From Lepus europaeus (taxonomy: Eukaryota > Chordata > Mammalia > Lagomorpha > Leporidae), in NCBI RefSeq assembly GCF_033115175.1, contig NC_084844.1:31591885-31655884 (forward strand): 64,000 nt of DNA. Direction: 5' to 3'. Position 1 is the first letter of the stretch. The number at the start of each line of letters is the position of its first letter. The translations under genes and the position numbers were made by a program. The notes beneath the pieces are model-generated. The model was not told where the DNA came from. It did no database searches and saw nothing but the letters and a program-made list of their open reading frames with translations. Positions 11,568 through 21,672 of the stretch are shown piece after piece.

Positions 11568-11983
11568 TGAGAGGAGGAGTGCGGTGGGGGCAAGAGGCGT
11601 GGAGTCACCACACAGACCCCGGGAGTCGGGTGAAAGCAGGCCAGAGGCAAGCAGCCCGCAGACTCATTTATTTCAGTTGGTACAGCAGCTTAAATAGCCG
11701 AGGCAGCCAAACCAGTCAAGGGGAGTTTTATGCCCTAACCAGTTTCCGAAGCCATCCAATCACAGCCTGTTACCAGGGAGGCTCCGTTGCCATGTGGTTT
11801 CCAAAGCCATCCAATCACAGCCTGTTACCAGGGAGGCTCCGTTGCCATGTGGTTTCCAAAGCCATCCAATCACAGCCTGTTGCCAGGCAGGCTCTGTTGC
11901 CAGGTGGGTTTTGAAGCCATTCCTGAGTAACTGATGCTCGCTTGCCAGTGGCCATCTTGGCATGGCCTTCTTATTCCACCACA
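11568..11983 (-). mobile_element. Solo retroviral LTR with triplicated 55-bp unit
   Basis: Read on minus it runs TGTGGTGGAAT...CCTCCTCTCA, the TG...CA ends of an LTR. It has tandem 55-bp units in the U3 position, a TATA-like ctatttaag (about 11690-11698) and an AATAAA at 11667-11672, only about 25 bases apart. The remaining G/C-rich part looks like U5. No internal retroviral genes are present. I found no clear short target duplication. Assignment to an endogenous retrovirus is from architecture; the family is not identified. Confidence 0.7.
11751..11915 (-). repeat. Three tandem 55-bp units in the LTR
   Basis: Units start at 11751, 11806 and 11861. The first two are identical over 55 bases. 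The third differs at about ten positions, mainly in its second half. Each unit carries a ccaatcacag motif (an inverted CCAAT-type box on the LTR strand), as in U3 enhancer repeats of simple retroviruses. Confidence 0.9.
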
Positions 11984-12146
11984 AATGGAGACTCATACTC
12001 TCATCTTCCTTGGTATGGAGACCCTTGGACTTGGACTGAGCCATGCTACTGGCATCCCAGTGTCTCCAGTCTGCAGACAGTCTATAGTGGGACTTCCCAG
12101 CTGCTATAATCACTTGAGCCAAACCCCCTAATAAATTCCCTCTGTA

Positions 12147-12172
12147 TACACACACACACACACACACACACA
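12147..12172. repeat. (CA)n microsatellite
   Basis: About 13 CA units at the 3' side of the MLT2 LTR, where that family commonly carries AT- or CA-rich runs. Confidence 0.95.
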
Positions 12173-12321
12173 CCTTCTATCAATTTTTTATTTCTAGAGA
12201 ACCCTGATTAAAACAGTTAATTGTCTATGGCAGTATCAAAACGATCAAAGCAGCTTACTCTGAAACTTTATCTCATGTACTTGCTTCTTTGTCAGCCTCT
12301 CTAGCATTCTTTCCTTTTTTA

Positions 12322-12606
12322 AAAGATTTTGTGTGTGTGTGTAAGAGAGAGAGAGAGAGCCCGCCCGTCCATCTTTTGGTTCATTCCCCAAATGACCAAC
12401 TGCTGGAACTGGGCCAAGCAAGGGGCTGGGAACCCAGTCCAAGTCTCCCAAGTGAGTGGCAGCGACTCAAGTACCTGAGCCATACTGCTGCCCCCAGGGG
12501 AGGCATTAGCAGAAAGCAGGAATTGGGAGTGCAGCCAGGACTTGAACCCAGGCACTCTAGTGTATTGGGGTGCAGTGTCATAACCAGAAGGCCAAATACC
12601 CATCCC
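12322..12606 (-). mobile_element. Old CSINE-related SINE, antisense
   Basis: Antisense order: agatttt, (GT)n(GA)n, tggttcattccccaaatg, ctgggaacccagtccaagtc, aagtacctgagccat, ttgaacccaggcactc, ggccaaatacccatcc. Diverged well beyond the young copies. Confidence 0.8.
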
Positions 12607-14139
12607 TCTAATGTGCTTAAAGATAATCACAAAGGAATACAACGCAGGTTTCTCCCTTCTCAGTCATCCCCTTGGCTCTAAGCCTTCCAAAATCCCCAAA
12701 TTAGGTATTAAATACATGTTTATTCCATCATGATTTTCTTCTCTAATCTGTGAGATAAAAATAACAGAGGGGCATATCTATTTGTGGTCTTATTTTATCC
12801 TCTGCCATCCCCAAAGTAAACTCAGGGATGCCTCCTCCTCCTTCATTCGATCCAGTACAAACAGGGCTGCTTTGAGGGTGGACCCCACATACAGTTCCAG
12901 TTCAGAGCAGTCACTGTTGCCTTAAGAATACACAGACTGACTCTGAATATGCTGCTAGCACATCACCAGTATTTAAAAAAAATTCTATTTCAAAAACAAG
13001 AGAATGGATCTTTTACTGGCAACAGTAACTCTGAGAGTTGATGGCCAGTAGACAACTTGAAAGACAGCTTGAAAGATGCCTTGTGACAAAACACACATAA
13101 TCATAAGCAAACCTTAATAGCTCCAGCATCAGAGCTGAGTGGGTACATGGGAACAGTCATCTTTTGTCTTGAACGGCCCTGAAATGAGAAAAAACGTGAA
13201 ATTATGGCATTTATTTTGAAGGATGTTCAACATGAAGCTTAAAGGTGAAAGATCTATTTAGAGTGTTGTTTTTTTCCGGAAGATTTAAAATGAACATTGT
13301 TTGACTCTTAAAGTAAAAGCCAAGAAACTTTTGCTGGAGACATTTTAATCTGGCCCTAAGTTTTTCTTCTGTAGTCAGACACTTGATTTTTAACACTTAT
13401 TGGCACCCCTCCAGGTGCCATACACTGTGCTAATGAGAGCACAGCAAGCAATCTTCTGCTGGAAAAAAAGGCACTACAAATTCTGATACACACAATGGAA
13501 ATAACTAAAAATTATATAACATTAGTTTTTCTACCTACTGTCCTATAATTTCACTTTCCAAACAGAAGGAAGTTGAATCCCAGAACAAATGTGCCTGCTG
13601 GGTATTGTTCTTTTTGCTTCTGATGTTTAAAAGCAATTTTCCCTAAATTCAAATAGAAATTGCTAAAATGTCTTATTATCAGACAATCTGTGTTTTCACC
13701 CAAGAAGCATAAAACTTCAGGCTTCATAGTGCTCCTGTAGGTCTTGGTGTTTTCATAGCTCGAAAATTGACAACACAAAGACAGCTATTGACTTGGCATT
13801 GGGGTAGAATAACACACCTGGTCCTAATGCTTATGTTTTTTCTTCCAATCACCATCCCCCTTGCCCCCGCCTGTTCTTTCTCTTTGTTACTTCCCTGAGG
13901 AAATTCATATATAGAACTTTGTTGAACACAAAGAACTGGATAACATTCTCTCGTGGCAAGAAAGTGGCAGCTCTGTAGTTTTGATTTGGAGTTTCAGTAG
14001 TTGTTGTTTTAAGGTTTACATAATTTTTTTCAGCAAATATTTGACATTGTGTGAAAAGTAGCAGGTTTATAGTGAGTCCTTTTTTTTTTTTTAAATATAG
14101 CACACTCACTTATCATTTCTGGGCCTCAGTTTCCACACC
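12607..14139. other. Unrecognised non-coding sequence, 1.5 kb
   Basis: No repeat family or exon recognised. A possible scrap of MIR-like ccaggtgccatacactgtgc lies at about 13413-13432. Confidence 0.5.
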
Positions 14140-14218
14140 TACAAGTTTGAGCACTAAACCAGGGATTTCCAAAGTGGTTTGCACATTGGAAGCAGCAGTT
14201 TTAAAAGTCCTGATGCTT

Positions 14219-14460
14219 GAGGTCGGTGTTGTAATGTAGCAGGGTTCCTGCATCCCATATGGGTGCCGGTTCGAGTCCTAGCTGCTCCACTTCCTACCCA
14301 GCTCTCTGCTAATGCGGGTGGGAAAGCAGCAGAAGATGGCCCAAGTGCTTGAGCCCCTACATCCACATGAGAGACCTGGAAGAAGTTCCTAGCTCCTGGC
14401 TTCAGATTGGCCCAGCTAGCTGTTGTGGCCATTTGGGGAGTGAACCAGCAGATGGAAGAT
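14219..14460 (+). mobile_element. Older CSINE, sense, tail replaced by AT repeat
   Basis: Has catcccatatgggtgccg, gttcgagtcctagctgctcc, gcccaagtgcttgagcccc, tggaagaagttcctagctcc and tgaaccagcagatggaagat. Instead of the usual pyrimidine part and A tail it runs into an imperfect (AT)n tract that itself contains a 100-bp foreign block. Confidence 0.85.
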
Positions 14461-14510
14461 ATATATAATATATGTATATTATATATATATATACATATAT
14501 TATATATATA
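14461..14510. repeat. Imperfect (AT)n tract
   Basis: Alternating AT with occasional g and c, continuing at 14611-14635 after the 100-bp block. Confidence 0.9.
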
Positions 14511-14610
14511 TTTTTGAAGTATCCTATATAAAATCTTGGTAGAATTTTTTGTTACTGAAATTGATAAGCTGATTCTAAAATTTTTATGAAAATGGAAAGA
14601 ATCTGGAATA
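14511..14610 (+). repeat. 100-bp block identical to 15537-15636
   Basis: The 100 bases from ttttt at 14511 to ggaata at 14610 match 15537-15636 at every position by direct reading. In the downstream copy the block is the natural start of an L1M open-frame fragment. Here it sits inside a SINE's AT tract. It is therefore most likely the recipient of a short copy of the downstream sequence. Confidence 0.95.
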
Positions 14611-14944
14611 TATATACATATATATATATATACACATAATCAAATAAATTAATGGTTTTTTTAAATAAGTCCTGATGCCCAAGGTGCATTCCAGACCAGT
14701 TAAGTCAGAATACCTTCAGATGGGAGCCACATACTCTTAGGTGGTATTAAAGATTCTCAGGTGATTCCAATGTACAATAAAGTTAGGGAACCACTATCAA
14801 AAACTACAATCCATCCAAGGTTATTTCTGAGCTCTAGTATTCTAACTTCTGTGGCTCTGTGAGCTTCAGTGTGCTCATCTCTGTCATGCGACTGCAACTA
14901 CAGCATCTAGCCTATAGCTTTGATGCAATCCCAGTCCAAATCTG

Positions 14945-15486
14945 TGATGGTTAATTCTATGTGTCAACTTTGGTTTGACCAATGGATGCCCTGACAGGTA
15001 CTACATCTTTATTTCTAGGGTATTTTTTTATTTTTTATTTTTTATTCCTGTGAGTATTTCCATGGAACATCAGCACTTTACTTTTACCAATGTAGGTAGA
15101 TGTCATCCAATCCATTAAAGGCCTGGAAAGAATATAAATTTAGGCAGAGGAAGGGGAAACTAGCCCTGTCTTCTTGCACTAGGACATTCATCTCCTCCTG
15201 CCTAAAAATATCAGAGCTCCTGCTTCTTGGATCTTCTACTTGAGAACTGACACAACTGTCCTCTTTCTTGTCTCTTCTAGTTCTCTGGCCTTTATACACC
15301 AACAGCTCCCCTGGTTCTCAGGTCCTTGAACTTGAACTGAATTACATCACAAGTTTTCTTCTCTGGCTTGAGGATGGCACATTTTGGAACTTTTCAATCT
15401 CCAGAATTGCAATAGCCAATTAGCCAAATCCCATAATAAATATCTTGTTTATCATATATATAAATATATATAGATAAGATTTTATA

Positions 15487-15521
<35 letters not shown>

Positions 15522-15535
15522 CTTATTGACTCCAC
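14945..15535 (+). mobile_element. MLT2-type ERVL LTR, sense
   Basis: Contains gatggttaattctatgtgtc, tcatccaatccattaaaggc, ctcccctggttctcaggtcc, tgaacttgaactgaattaca, gccaaatcccataataaata and a terminal (TA)n tract (15489-15521), then cttattgactcc. The expected last bases (gagaaccctgactaatac) are missing where L1 sequence begins. Confidence 0.8.
15489..15521. repeat. (GT)n/(TA)n microsatellite in MLT2
   Basis: gtgtgtgta followed by about 14 TA units just upstream of the donor copy of the 100-bp block. Confidence 0.9.
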
Positions 15536-16523
15536 TTTTTTGAAGTATCCTATATAAAATCTTGGTAGAATTTTTTGTTACTGAAATTGATAAGCTGATT
15601 CTAAAATTTTTATGAAAATGGAAAGAATCTGGAATAGCCAAAGCAGTCTTCCGAAAAAAAAAAAAAAAAAAGGAATAAAATTGGAGGCTTTCAAGCTATA
15701 GCAGTCCAGGTATATAGTATTAGTGTAAGCATAGACAGATCAAGAGAATAGGTGGTCTCATTTATACAGTCAATTGATTTTTCAACAAAAGTACCAAAAC
15801 CATTCAATCAGGAAAGGCAATATTTTCAGTGAGAGGTTCTGGAACAACTAGATAATAATTTGGGGGTGGGGACAGGAAGAATCTCAAACCCCATCTCACA
15901 ACATATACAAAATTAATTTTGTGAGGACCATAGAGCTAAGTGTATGAGTATAAGCTAAAAGTACAAAGTTTCTATAAGAAAATTTAAGATAGAATATTTG
16001 CAAATACTTCTCAACTAGAACACCAAAAGTAATAACCACTTTAAAAAGATGAGTTGTACCTCATCTAAAATGTCAAGTCTCTCCCTGTCTGCTTCCCTCT
16101 TTCTTGCTCCCTTTTCTCCCTCGCCTTCCCTCCATATATATACCAAGTATCTTCAAGCATGTAGAGCAACTGGAATTTTTATATATTGCTTATGAAGTAT
16201 AAAATGGTATACTTGCATTGGAAAATTATTTGATAATTGATGGTAAGATTTAAAATAGACCTTTTCTATGACCCACCTATTCAATTTCTAATTATTTACC
16301 TAAGAGAGATGAAAACTCATTGCCCATAGAGAGATTTGCACAAACATTTAATAGGATCATGGTTTCTAATTCAAAAACTAGAAATGCGGATATCTATCAG
16401 TAGATACAAGGATAAACGAATTTTGATACATTCAGTCTTGGCAATAAAAGGAATAAACTACCAATGCAAACAACAACATAGATGAGTCTCCAAAACATGT
16501 TGAGTGAAAGAATCCAGACACAT

Positions 16524-16842
16524 GGGCTGGCGCTGTGGCTCACTTGGCTGATCCTCCGCCTGTGGTGCTGGCATCCCATATGGATGCTAGTTCTAGTCCC
16601 AGTTGCTCCTCTTCCAGTCCAGCTCTCTGCTGTGGCCTGGGAGCGCAGTGGAGGATGGCCCAAGTACTTGGGCCCCTGCACCCGCATGGGAGACCAGGAG
16701 GAAGCACCTGGCTCCTGGCTTCGGATGGGCACAGCACCAGCCAGAGCGGCCATTTGGGAAGTGAGCCAACGGAAGGAAGACCTTTCTCTCTTGTCTCTCT
16801 CTCTCACTGTCTATAACTCTACCTGTCAAATAAAAAAAAAAA
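16524..16842 (+). mobile_element. CSINE, full length
   Basis: Head gggctggcgctgtggctcac, body ctcttccagtccagctctct, cccgcatgggagaccaggag, pyrimidine part and an A tail to 16842. Slightly different subfamily from the youngest copies: it lacks the ggcgccggcacaccggg variant of the head. Confidence 0.95.
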
Positions 16843-17075
16843 GTACCTGGATTCAGTGTCTGTTTCTGGCTTCTGACTCAAACTTCTGGTTAATACAGAC
16901 CCTCAGAAGCAGTAGTGATGGCTCAAGTAATTGGGTTTCCACCACCCACGTGAGCTGAAATGAATTTCCTAGTTCCTGACTTCAGCCTCTGGATGTTGCA
17001 GGCATTTGAGAAGTCAACTAGCAGGTGGCATCCTCCCCAGCCAGCCACACCCACCTCCTAAACTTTTTATAAAAC
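16843..17075 (+). mobile_element. Older CSINE, sense, lacking its 5' end
   Basis: cctggattcagtgtctg, ttaatacagaccctcagaag, gatggctcaagtaattgggt, ccacccacgtgagctgaa, ttgcaggcatttgagaagtc and an A-rich end. The young CSINE lies directly at its 5' side. Confidence 0.75.
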
Positions 17076-17160
17076 AATAAAAAATGTGAAACCTCATCAG
17101 ACTATACACTTAAAATGGCTATTTAAATTATACCTTGTGAACTAAAAATAAAAAACTATA

Positions 17161-17702
17161 AAGCACTGTGCAGGTACTAGGAAATGTTCAAAATTTTAAA
17201 ATCTTCCAAGAGAATGGTCAGTTTGGGATGGTTACAGTATTCAACTGATTCTAAATCATCATATGGAACTGAGTATATAGTTCTTATCTGCAAATTTGAT
17301 TTTATTGAAAAATTAGTTTATTTCATAATTTAGAAAATGAATGCAGTTCCCTCTAACCTACTCTACCCATTTTTTTTTTTGTTAATAAAAAAGGCCTTCT
17401 ATTAATAGTGATGTATACATAGAATCTTGAACCTGGACAAAGTGTTAGCACATTCACTTTAGGTATTACTATTGCTGGCAGTTTATTAAGACATCTTTGA
17501 ATTGAAGGAGAAAAAACAGACATTTAAGAATGTGACATCAGATATAAGATTCTATAGATCAAATTCTAATATCCACATAACAATATGAAAATATGTGCTT
17601 GAAGCTAAAAAGGTGAAAAATGATTTATCTTTATTATGATACAACAAAATCTCAAAAAATTCCCCAGGAACAAAATTCCTGACCTCTAATCTCTAGTTCT
17701 CA

Positions 17703-17706
<4 letters not shown>
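17161..17706. other. Unrecognised AT-rich sequence
   Basis: No named repeat seen. A T run lies at about 17371-17380. Confidence 0.45.

Positions 17707-17765
<59 letters not shown>
17707..17765. repeat. (TC)n(CA)n compound microsatellite
   Basis: About 15 TC units running directly into about 14 CA units. Confidence 0.97.
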
Positions 17766-17768
<3 letters not shown>

Positions 17769-17958
17769 CCTCTATACACCTTGCATAAAGCATTGGGAAA
17801 GCATTAGATCATGACAGGTACCAACAGCAGTGTTAACTCCAAATCCATACACCCAGAAGAAAACTTGTCTTGGTCTCTCATCTCTAAACTACACACACCC
17901 ATGACCAAAAAAGTATAAAGGGTTACTCTGGATGGAAGTGCTAGAAATAGCATGGCAG

Positions 17959-18350
17959 ACAAATGCCTCCAACAGCCAGGAAGAGGAAACTCAATCCAGG
18001 TCTCTCACAGAGACAGAAAGAACACAGTTACCTGAGCCTTTACCACTGCTCCTAGGGTCTGATATAGTCACATAGGGGAGGCAAGCATCTTAACCACTAG
18101 GCTAAATGCCCGCTCCAAGAGAAACTTTTAAATAGTGCTTGCAACTGTTGAAATCTTTACTTAGTATATACTAAATTGATCTTCTGTATATAAATATAAT
18201 TGAAAATGAATCTTGATGAGAATGGGATGGGAGAAGGAGTGGGAGATGGGATGGTTGAGGGTGGGAGGATGGTTATGGGGAGAAAAAGCCACTATAATCT
18301 AAAAGTTATACTTTGGAAATTTATATTTATTAAATAAAAGTTAAAAAAAA
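17959..18350 (+). mobile_element. Composite insertion: antisense old SINE plus L1 3' end
   Basis: 17959-18118 is antisense old CSINE-like sequence (caacagccaggaagagg, ctcaatccaggtctctcac, taaccactaggctaaatgcc). 18136-18350 is the sense rabbit L1 3' end (caactgttgaaatctttact, ttgaaaatgaatcttgatg, gggagatgggatgg, actttggaaatttatattta, ttaaataaaagtt, A run). One 16-bp duplication agaaatagcatggcag (17943-17958 and 18351-18366) brackets both parts, so they probably inserted as one molecule. Confidence 0.8.
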
Positions 18351-18400
18351 AGAAATAGCATGGCAGGCTTACTCCCACACCAGCCTTCTTCAGGAGCTTT

Positions 18401-18735
18401 CATTTATTTATTTTTTTAAGATTGATTTTATTTATTTGAAAGAGTTACAGAGAGAGGTAGAGACAGAGAGAGAGAGGTTTTCCATCTGATGGTTCACTCC
18501 CCAGATGACCACAACGGCCAGAGCTGCGCCAATTTGAAGCCAGGAGCCAGGAGTTTCGTCCAGGTCTCCCATGTGGGGGCAGGGGCCTAAGGACTCGGGT
18601 CATCTTCCACTGCTTTCCCAGGCCATAGCAGAGAGCTGGATCGGAAGAGGAGCAACCAGGACTGGAACCAGTGCCCATAGGGGATGCCAGCGCTTCAGGC
18701 CAGGGCATTAACCCACTGTACCACAGCACCAGCCC
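18401..18735 (-). mobile_element. CSINE (older subfamily), antisense
   Basis: Starts with the antisense tail attgattttatttatttgaa, then gagagaggttttccatctga, ctcccatgtgggggcagggg and ends taccacagcaccagcccc. Flanked by cttcttcaggagctt at 18385-18399 and 18736-18750. Confidence 0.93.
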
Positions 18736-18745
18736 CTTCTTCAGG

Positions 18746-18748
<3 letters not shown>

Positions 18749-18789
<41 letters not shown>

Positions 18790-19113
18790 GCAGACAGTGT
18801 GGACAGTGAGAGAGACAGAGAGAAAGGTCTTCCTTTTGCCATTGGTTTACCCTCCAATGGCTGCCGCGGCTGGCGTGCTGCAGCTGGTGCACCGCGCTGA
18901 TCCAAAGGCAGGAGCCAGGTGCTTCTCCTGGTCTCCCATGGGGTGCAGGGCCCAAGGACTTGGGTCATCCTCCACTGCACTCCCTGGCCATAGCAGAGAG
19001 CTGGCCTGGAAGAGGGGCAACCGGGACAGAACCTGGTGCCCCGACCGGGACTAGAACCTGGTGTGCCGGCGCCGCAAGGTGGAGGATTAGCCTATTGAGC
19101 CACAGCATCGGCC
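18749..19113 (-). mobile_element. CSINE (young), antisense, nested in the previous target duplication
   Basis: A 40-base T run (18749-18788) is its A tail, followed by the antisense body and head ending gccacagcatcggcc at 19113. Flanks aggagctttt at 18742-18751 and 19114-19123: it inserted into the right-hand duplicate made by the SINE at 18401-18735, so the target motif now occurs three times. Confidence 0.95.
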
Positions 19114-19123
19114 AGGAGCTTTT

Positions 19124-19675
19124 AAGATGGCAGATATGTGCTGTCTGGCATAGGTGATCAGCCTCAAGTAATCTTCACACAAAATCATTCTGTCCAGGAA
19201 GCTTCAACCTAGGTCCAGGTCCACCAGTGTCATGCTAGACTTTTAGAGCTGCTCCTATAAAGCACTATAAATAGTGCATAAACGTAAATCTGTTGAGAGA
19301 GTGTAAGTTCACTAAGGAATTTGCTCACTGATGACCTCACTTCCTAAAACATAGAAGGTAAGTAGGTGCCACATATGTTGGATAGACCATTTGGCTCAAT
19401 GAATAATAGCCTCATACCTTCACTGTTGTGACTCAGTGAAGAACTACATGTGAAGTATTAGCAGAGCACCTAACATACAGGCTTCTTTTCCCCTTTCTTT
19501 TTACAAAAATTTTCCCTCTTTCAGGCAACTGCTTCCTCTGAGATTAGATCTTATTTAATCATTACAACCCAATGCCTTTCAAAATAGAACATAATCTGCT
19601 ATTATTTTCAGCTTTCAAAAGACTAACGGCACTCCAGTGTGACCACAGGATGGGGTGTGTGTTTCCCCACCCAGT
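19124..19675. other. Unrecognised non-coding sequence
   Basis: No repeat family or gene recognised. Confidence 0.5.
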
Positions 19676-20050
19676 GTCTCCGTCTTTTTTCTGTCACTAT
19701 GGAGAAATACCCGAGACTGGGTACTTCATAAAGGAACGCTTACTTAACTCCTGGTCCTATAGGCTAGAAGTCTAAGATCTGGCAGCTGCATGTGGCAAGG
19801 GCCGTGTGCTGTGTCATAACATCGTGAAAAAGCAGAAGGGCAGGAGAGTATGTGGAGAAGAGAAGAAACAGGACAGCCTCTCATCGTAACAAACCACTCT
19901 CGGGAGAAGAGACTCACTGTGTGAGAAATTAATCCTTCTTAATGACCGCATCATCTCTTGAAGGCCTTACCTCCCAAAACTATCACAATAGCAATACAAT
20001 GTCACCATGTATGTTGGAGAGGACAAATCACATTCAAACACAGCACCTGC
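19676..20050 (-). mobile_element. MaLR (MST/MLT1-type) LTR, antisense
   Basis: cactatggagaaatacccga, gactgggtacttcataaagg, ctataggctagaagtctaag, tgaaggccttacctcccaaa, tatgttggagaggac and cacattcaaacacagcacc follow the antisense MaLR order. Confidence 0.8.
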
Positions 20051-21334
20051 TATGTGTTTATGTGTGGAAAAAAAGAGATTGGTTTTATTAAAATCCCACC
20101 AGAGGCAATCTCCTACTTCCAGACAAACAACATCTCAAATGGACTTGTGAGATTCTAGCAGTAGACTTTTCATGTTATAAAAGTTCCATTCCTAGAATAA
20201 TAAAAAGTATGATAAAATTTCCAATTGTGATTCACATCTCAAAGTTATCTTTAAAAAATATGGGCTAAAGTTATTCCTAAGACCTTTCATTTTCCGCCTT
20301 TTTGTTCATCAACAAACAGAGTCAGCCTTAAGTCTCAGAAAGCATCCATTCAGAGATAGTGATTTCCAATTTATAGTGATTGAATTTCACTTAATCTAAT
20401 AGAATAGCTGGGCATAGCGAAGCCACGCTTAGAAGAGAATAGGATGGAAACCATTAGAGTACAAAGCAGGGTGTTGAGTAAGGGTTAATAACATTTTGTG
20501 AAATTTTTGTTTCCAGTTTGCATATGAGATGTGTACATTTATGCAATCATAAGGTAAAAAGTGTTTCTTAATGTAGTGTAATTGTGGTCAGAGAAGTTTG
20601 AAGGCCACTGCTCCATGCAGTAGCACAGCAGAAATGAGAAAGTCCAAATTTGGCAATAAAAACAGGGGTTTAGGAACGTCAGTGTATTGGAAAGCAAGAG
20701 GTCCAGAAACCGACAGAAAATTCCCAGGCAGCCCTAAAGAGAAGCTTCATTAATTCACTGAGCACATGCTTATTGAGATGAGGAAAGAGGGGCAGGCAAA
20801 TTCGCCTCACTCCCCAGAGTAAGAATAATTGCTCTAATTGTCAAAAACATGTCAGAAAGAACCCAAATTACCTGGATGATCTATGTAAAGAATAAAACAC
20901 AAATCAAGACTCTATTTATTCTGTGACTCTATAAATATTGCACTATTTTTTGATAGAAAGGAATCTTTGAGTACTTCAGTAAGTCATCTCATGGAGAAAT
21001 CTACAACTACGATGCCCTTGTAATCTGTTCTCCTCTCACCGAATTTTACTTGAGCTACACAAATGTCATCTAGGGTGACACCAGGGGTGTGGTTGGGGAC
21101 TGTGTGTGGTCTTTCTCTTGCAGACAAATTCCTGTTCTCTGACGTATATGAGGCAGACACTGGACAGGCTGCTAAAGGCTTATATTCTGGAGCTGCTGGG
21201 ATGGAGGTGACGACCTCTCCTCAAGGAATTTAGGATCTGCTGTAGCAGTATCCCAACCCAAATCTGCCCCTAACAGCTCTCTCTCTTGAGAACTTCCTCC
21301 TAACCCCTTTCTCATTTGCCTTCCTTTTCTCCCT
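20051..21334. other. Unrecognised non-coding sequence, 1.3 kb
   Basis: No named repeat or exon recognised. Confidence 0.5.
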
Positions 21335-21362
21335 AAACACACATACACACACACACACACAC
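21335..21362. repeat. (CA)n microsatellite
   Basis: About 13 CA units with one t interruption. Confidence 0.93.
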
Positions 21363-21398
21363 GGTGACTTCTTTGTGCCTTTCCTCATCTTTATCTTA

Positions 21399-21448
21399 CT
21401 TTTTTCAAAGATCTATTTATCCATGTGAAAAGCAGAGTTAGAGGGAGA

Positions 21449-21491
<43 letters not shown>

Positions 21492-21672
21492 GCCAGGAGC
21501 CTGGAACTCCATGTGGGTGGCAGGAGCCCCAAGCACTTGGGCCATCTTCTGCTGCTTTCTCAGACGTGTGAGCAGGGAGCAGGATCAGAAGTGGAGGAGC
21601 TGGGAATGGAACCAGTGGCCCATAAGGGATGCAGGTGTCCCAAGCAGAGGACTATGCACCACAATGTTAGTC
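21399..21672 (-). mobile_element. Older CSINE, antisense
   Basis: Antisense tail caaagatctatttatccat, an expanded (GA)n run at about 21445-21485, gggtggcaggagccccaag, cttgggccatcttctgctgc, ggaatggaaccagtggccca and a decayed head. The middle of the body is shortened after the (GA)n run. Confidence 0.85.

Larger units (their letters stand above)
11235..12215 (+). mobile_element. MLT2-type ERVL LTR, split by a younger LTR
   Basis: Begins near gattaattttatgcaacttg, with gatgtgtctgtgagggtatt, ctgggacatgttcttgtcc, ggcctttggactcc. It resumes after 11983 with cccttggacttggactgag, tgggacttcccagctgc, acttgagccaaacccc and agagaaccctgatt. This is the MLT2 LTR order. A (CA)n run sits at 12147-12172 near its 3' end. 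The central 416 bp is a separate insertion. Confidence 0.8.
14140..14805 (-). mobile_element. MER5/MER20-like hAT element, split by a SINE
   Basis: Left piece 14140-14218 (gatttccaaagtggtttgca, ttttaaaagtcctgatgc) and right piece 14668-14805 (agtcctgatgcccaagg, gattctcaggtgattccaat, gttagggaaccact) join into one short hAT-type element. The repeated aagtcctgatgc is the target duplication of the insertion between them. Confidence 0.7.
15537..17160 (+). mobile_element. L1M (old LINE-1) 3' part, sense, interrupted
   Basis: The remnant of the ORF2 3' end reads atggaaagaatctggaatag and ggaataaaattggaggcttt, then caattgatttttcaacaaaa, tctcaaaccccatctcac, and gaaaactcattgcccat. The 3' end reads cctcatcagactatacac and ttaaaatggctatttaaatt (17085-17130). 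Interrupted by an A expansion (15655-15672), a pyrimidine block (16079-16130), a young CSINE and an older SINE. No intact frame. Confidence 0.8.

Noticed and set aside
11751..11915. Regular 55-bp repeats as a CRISPR-like array
   Set aside because: Units are head-to-tail without spacers, inside an LTR of a mammalian genome. They are U3 tandem repeats.
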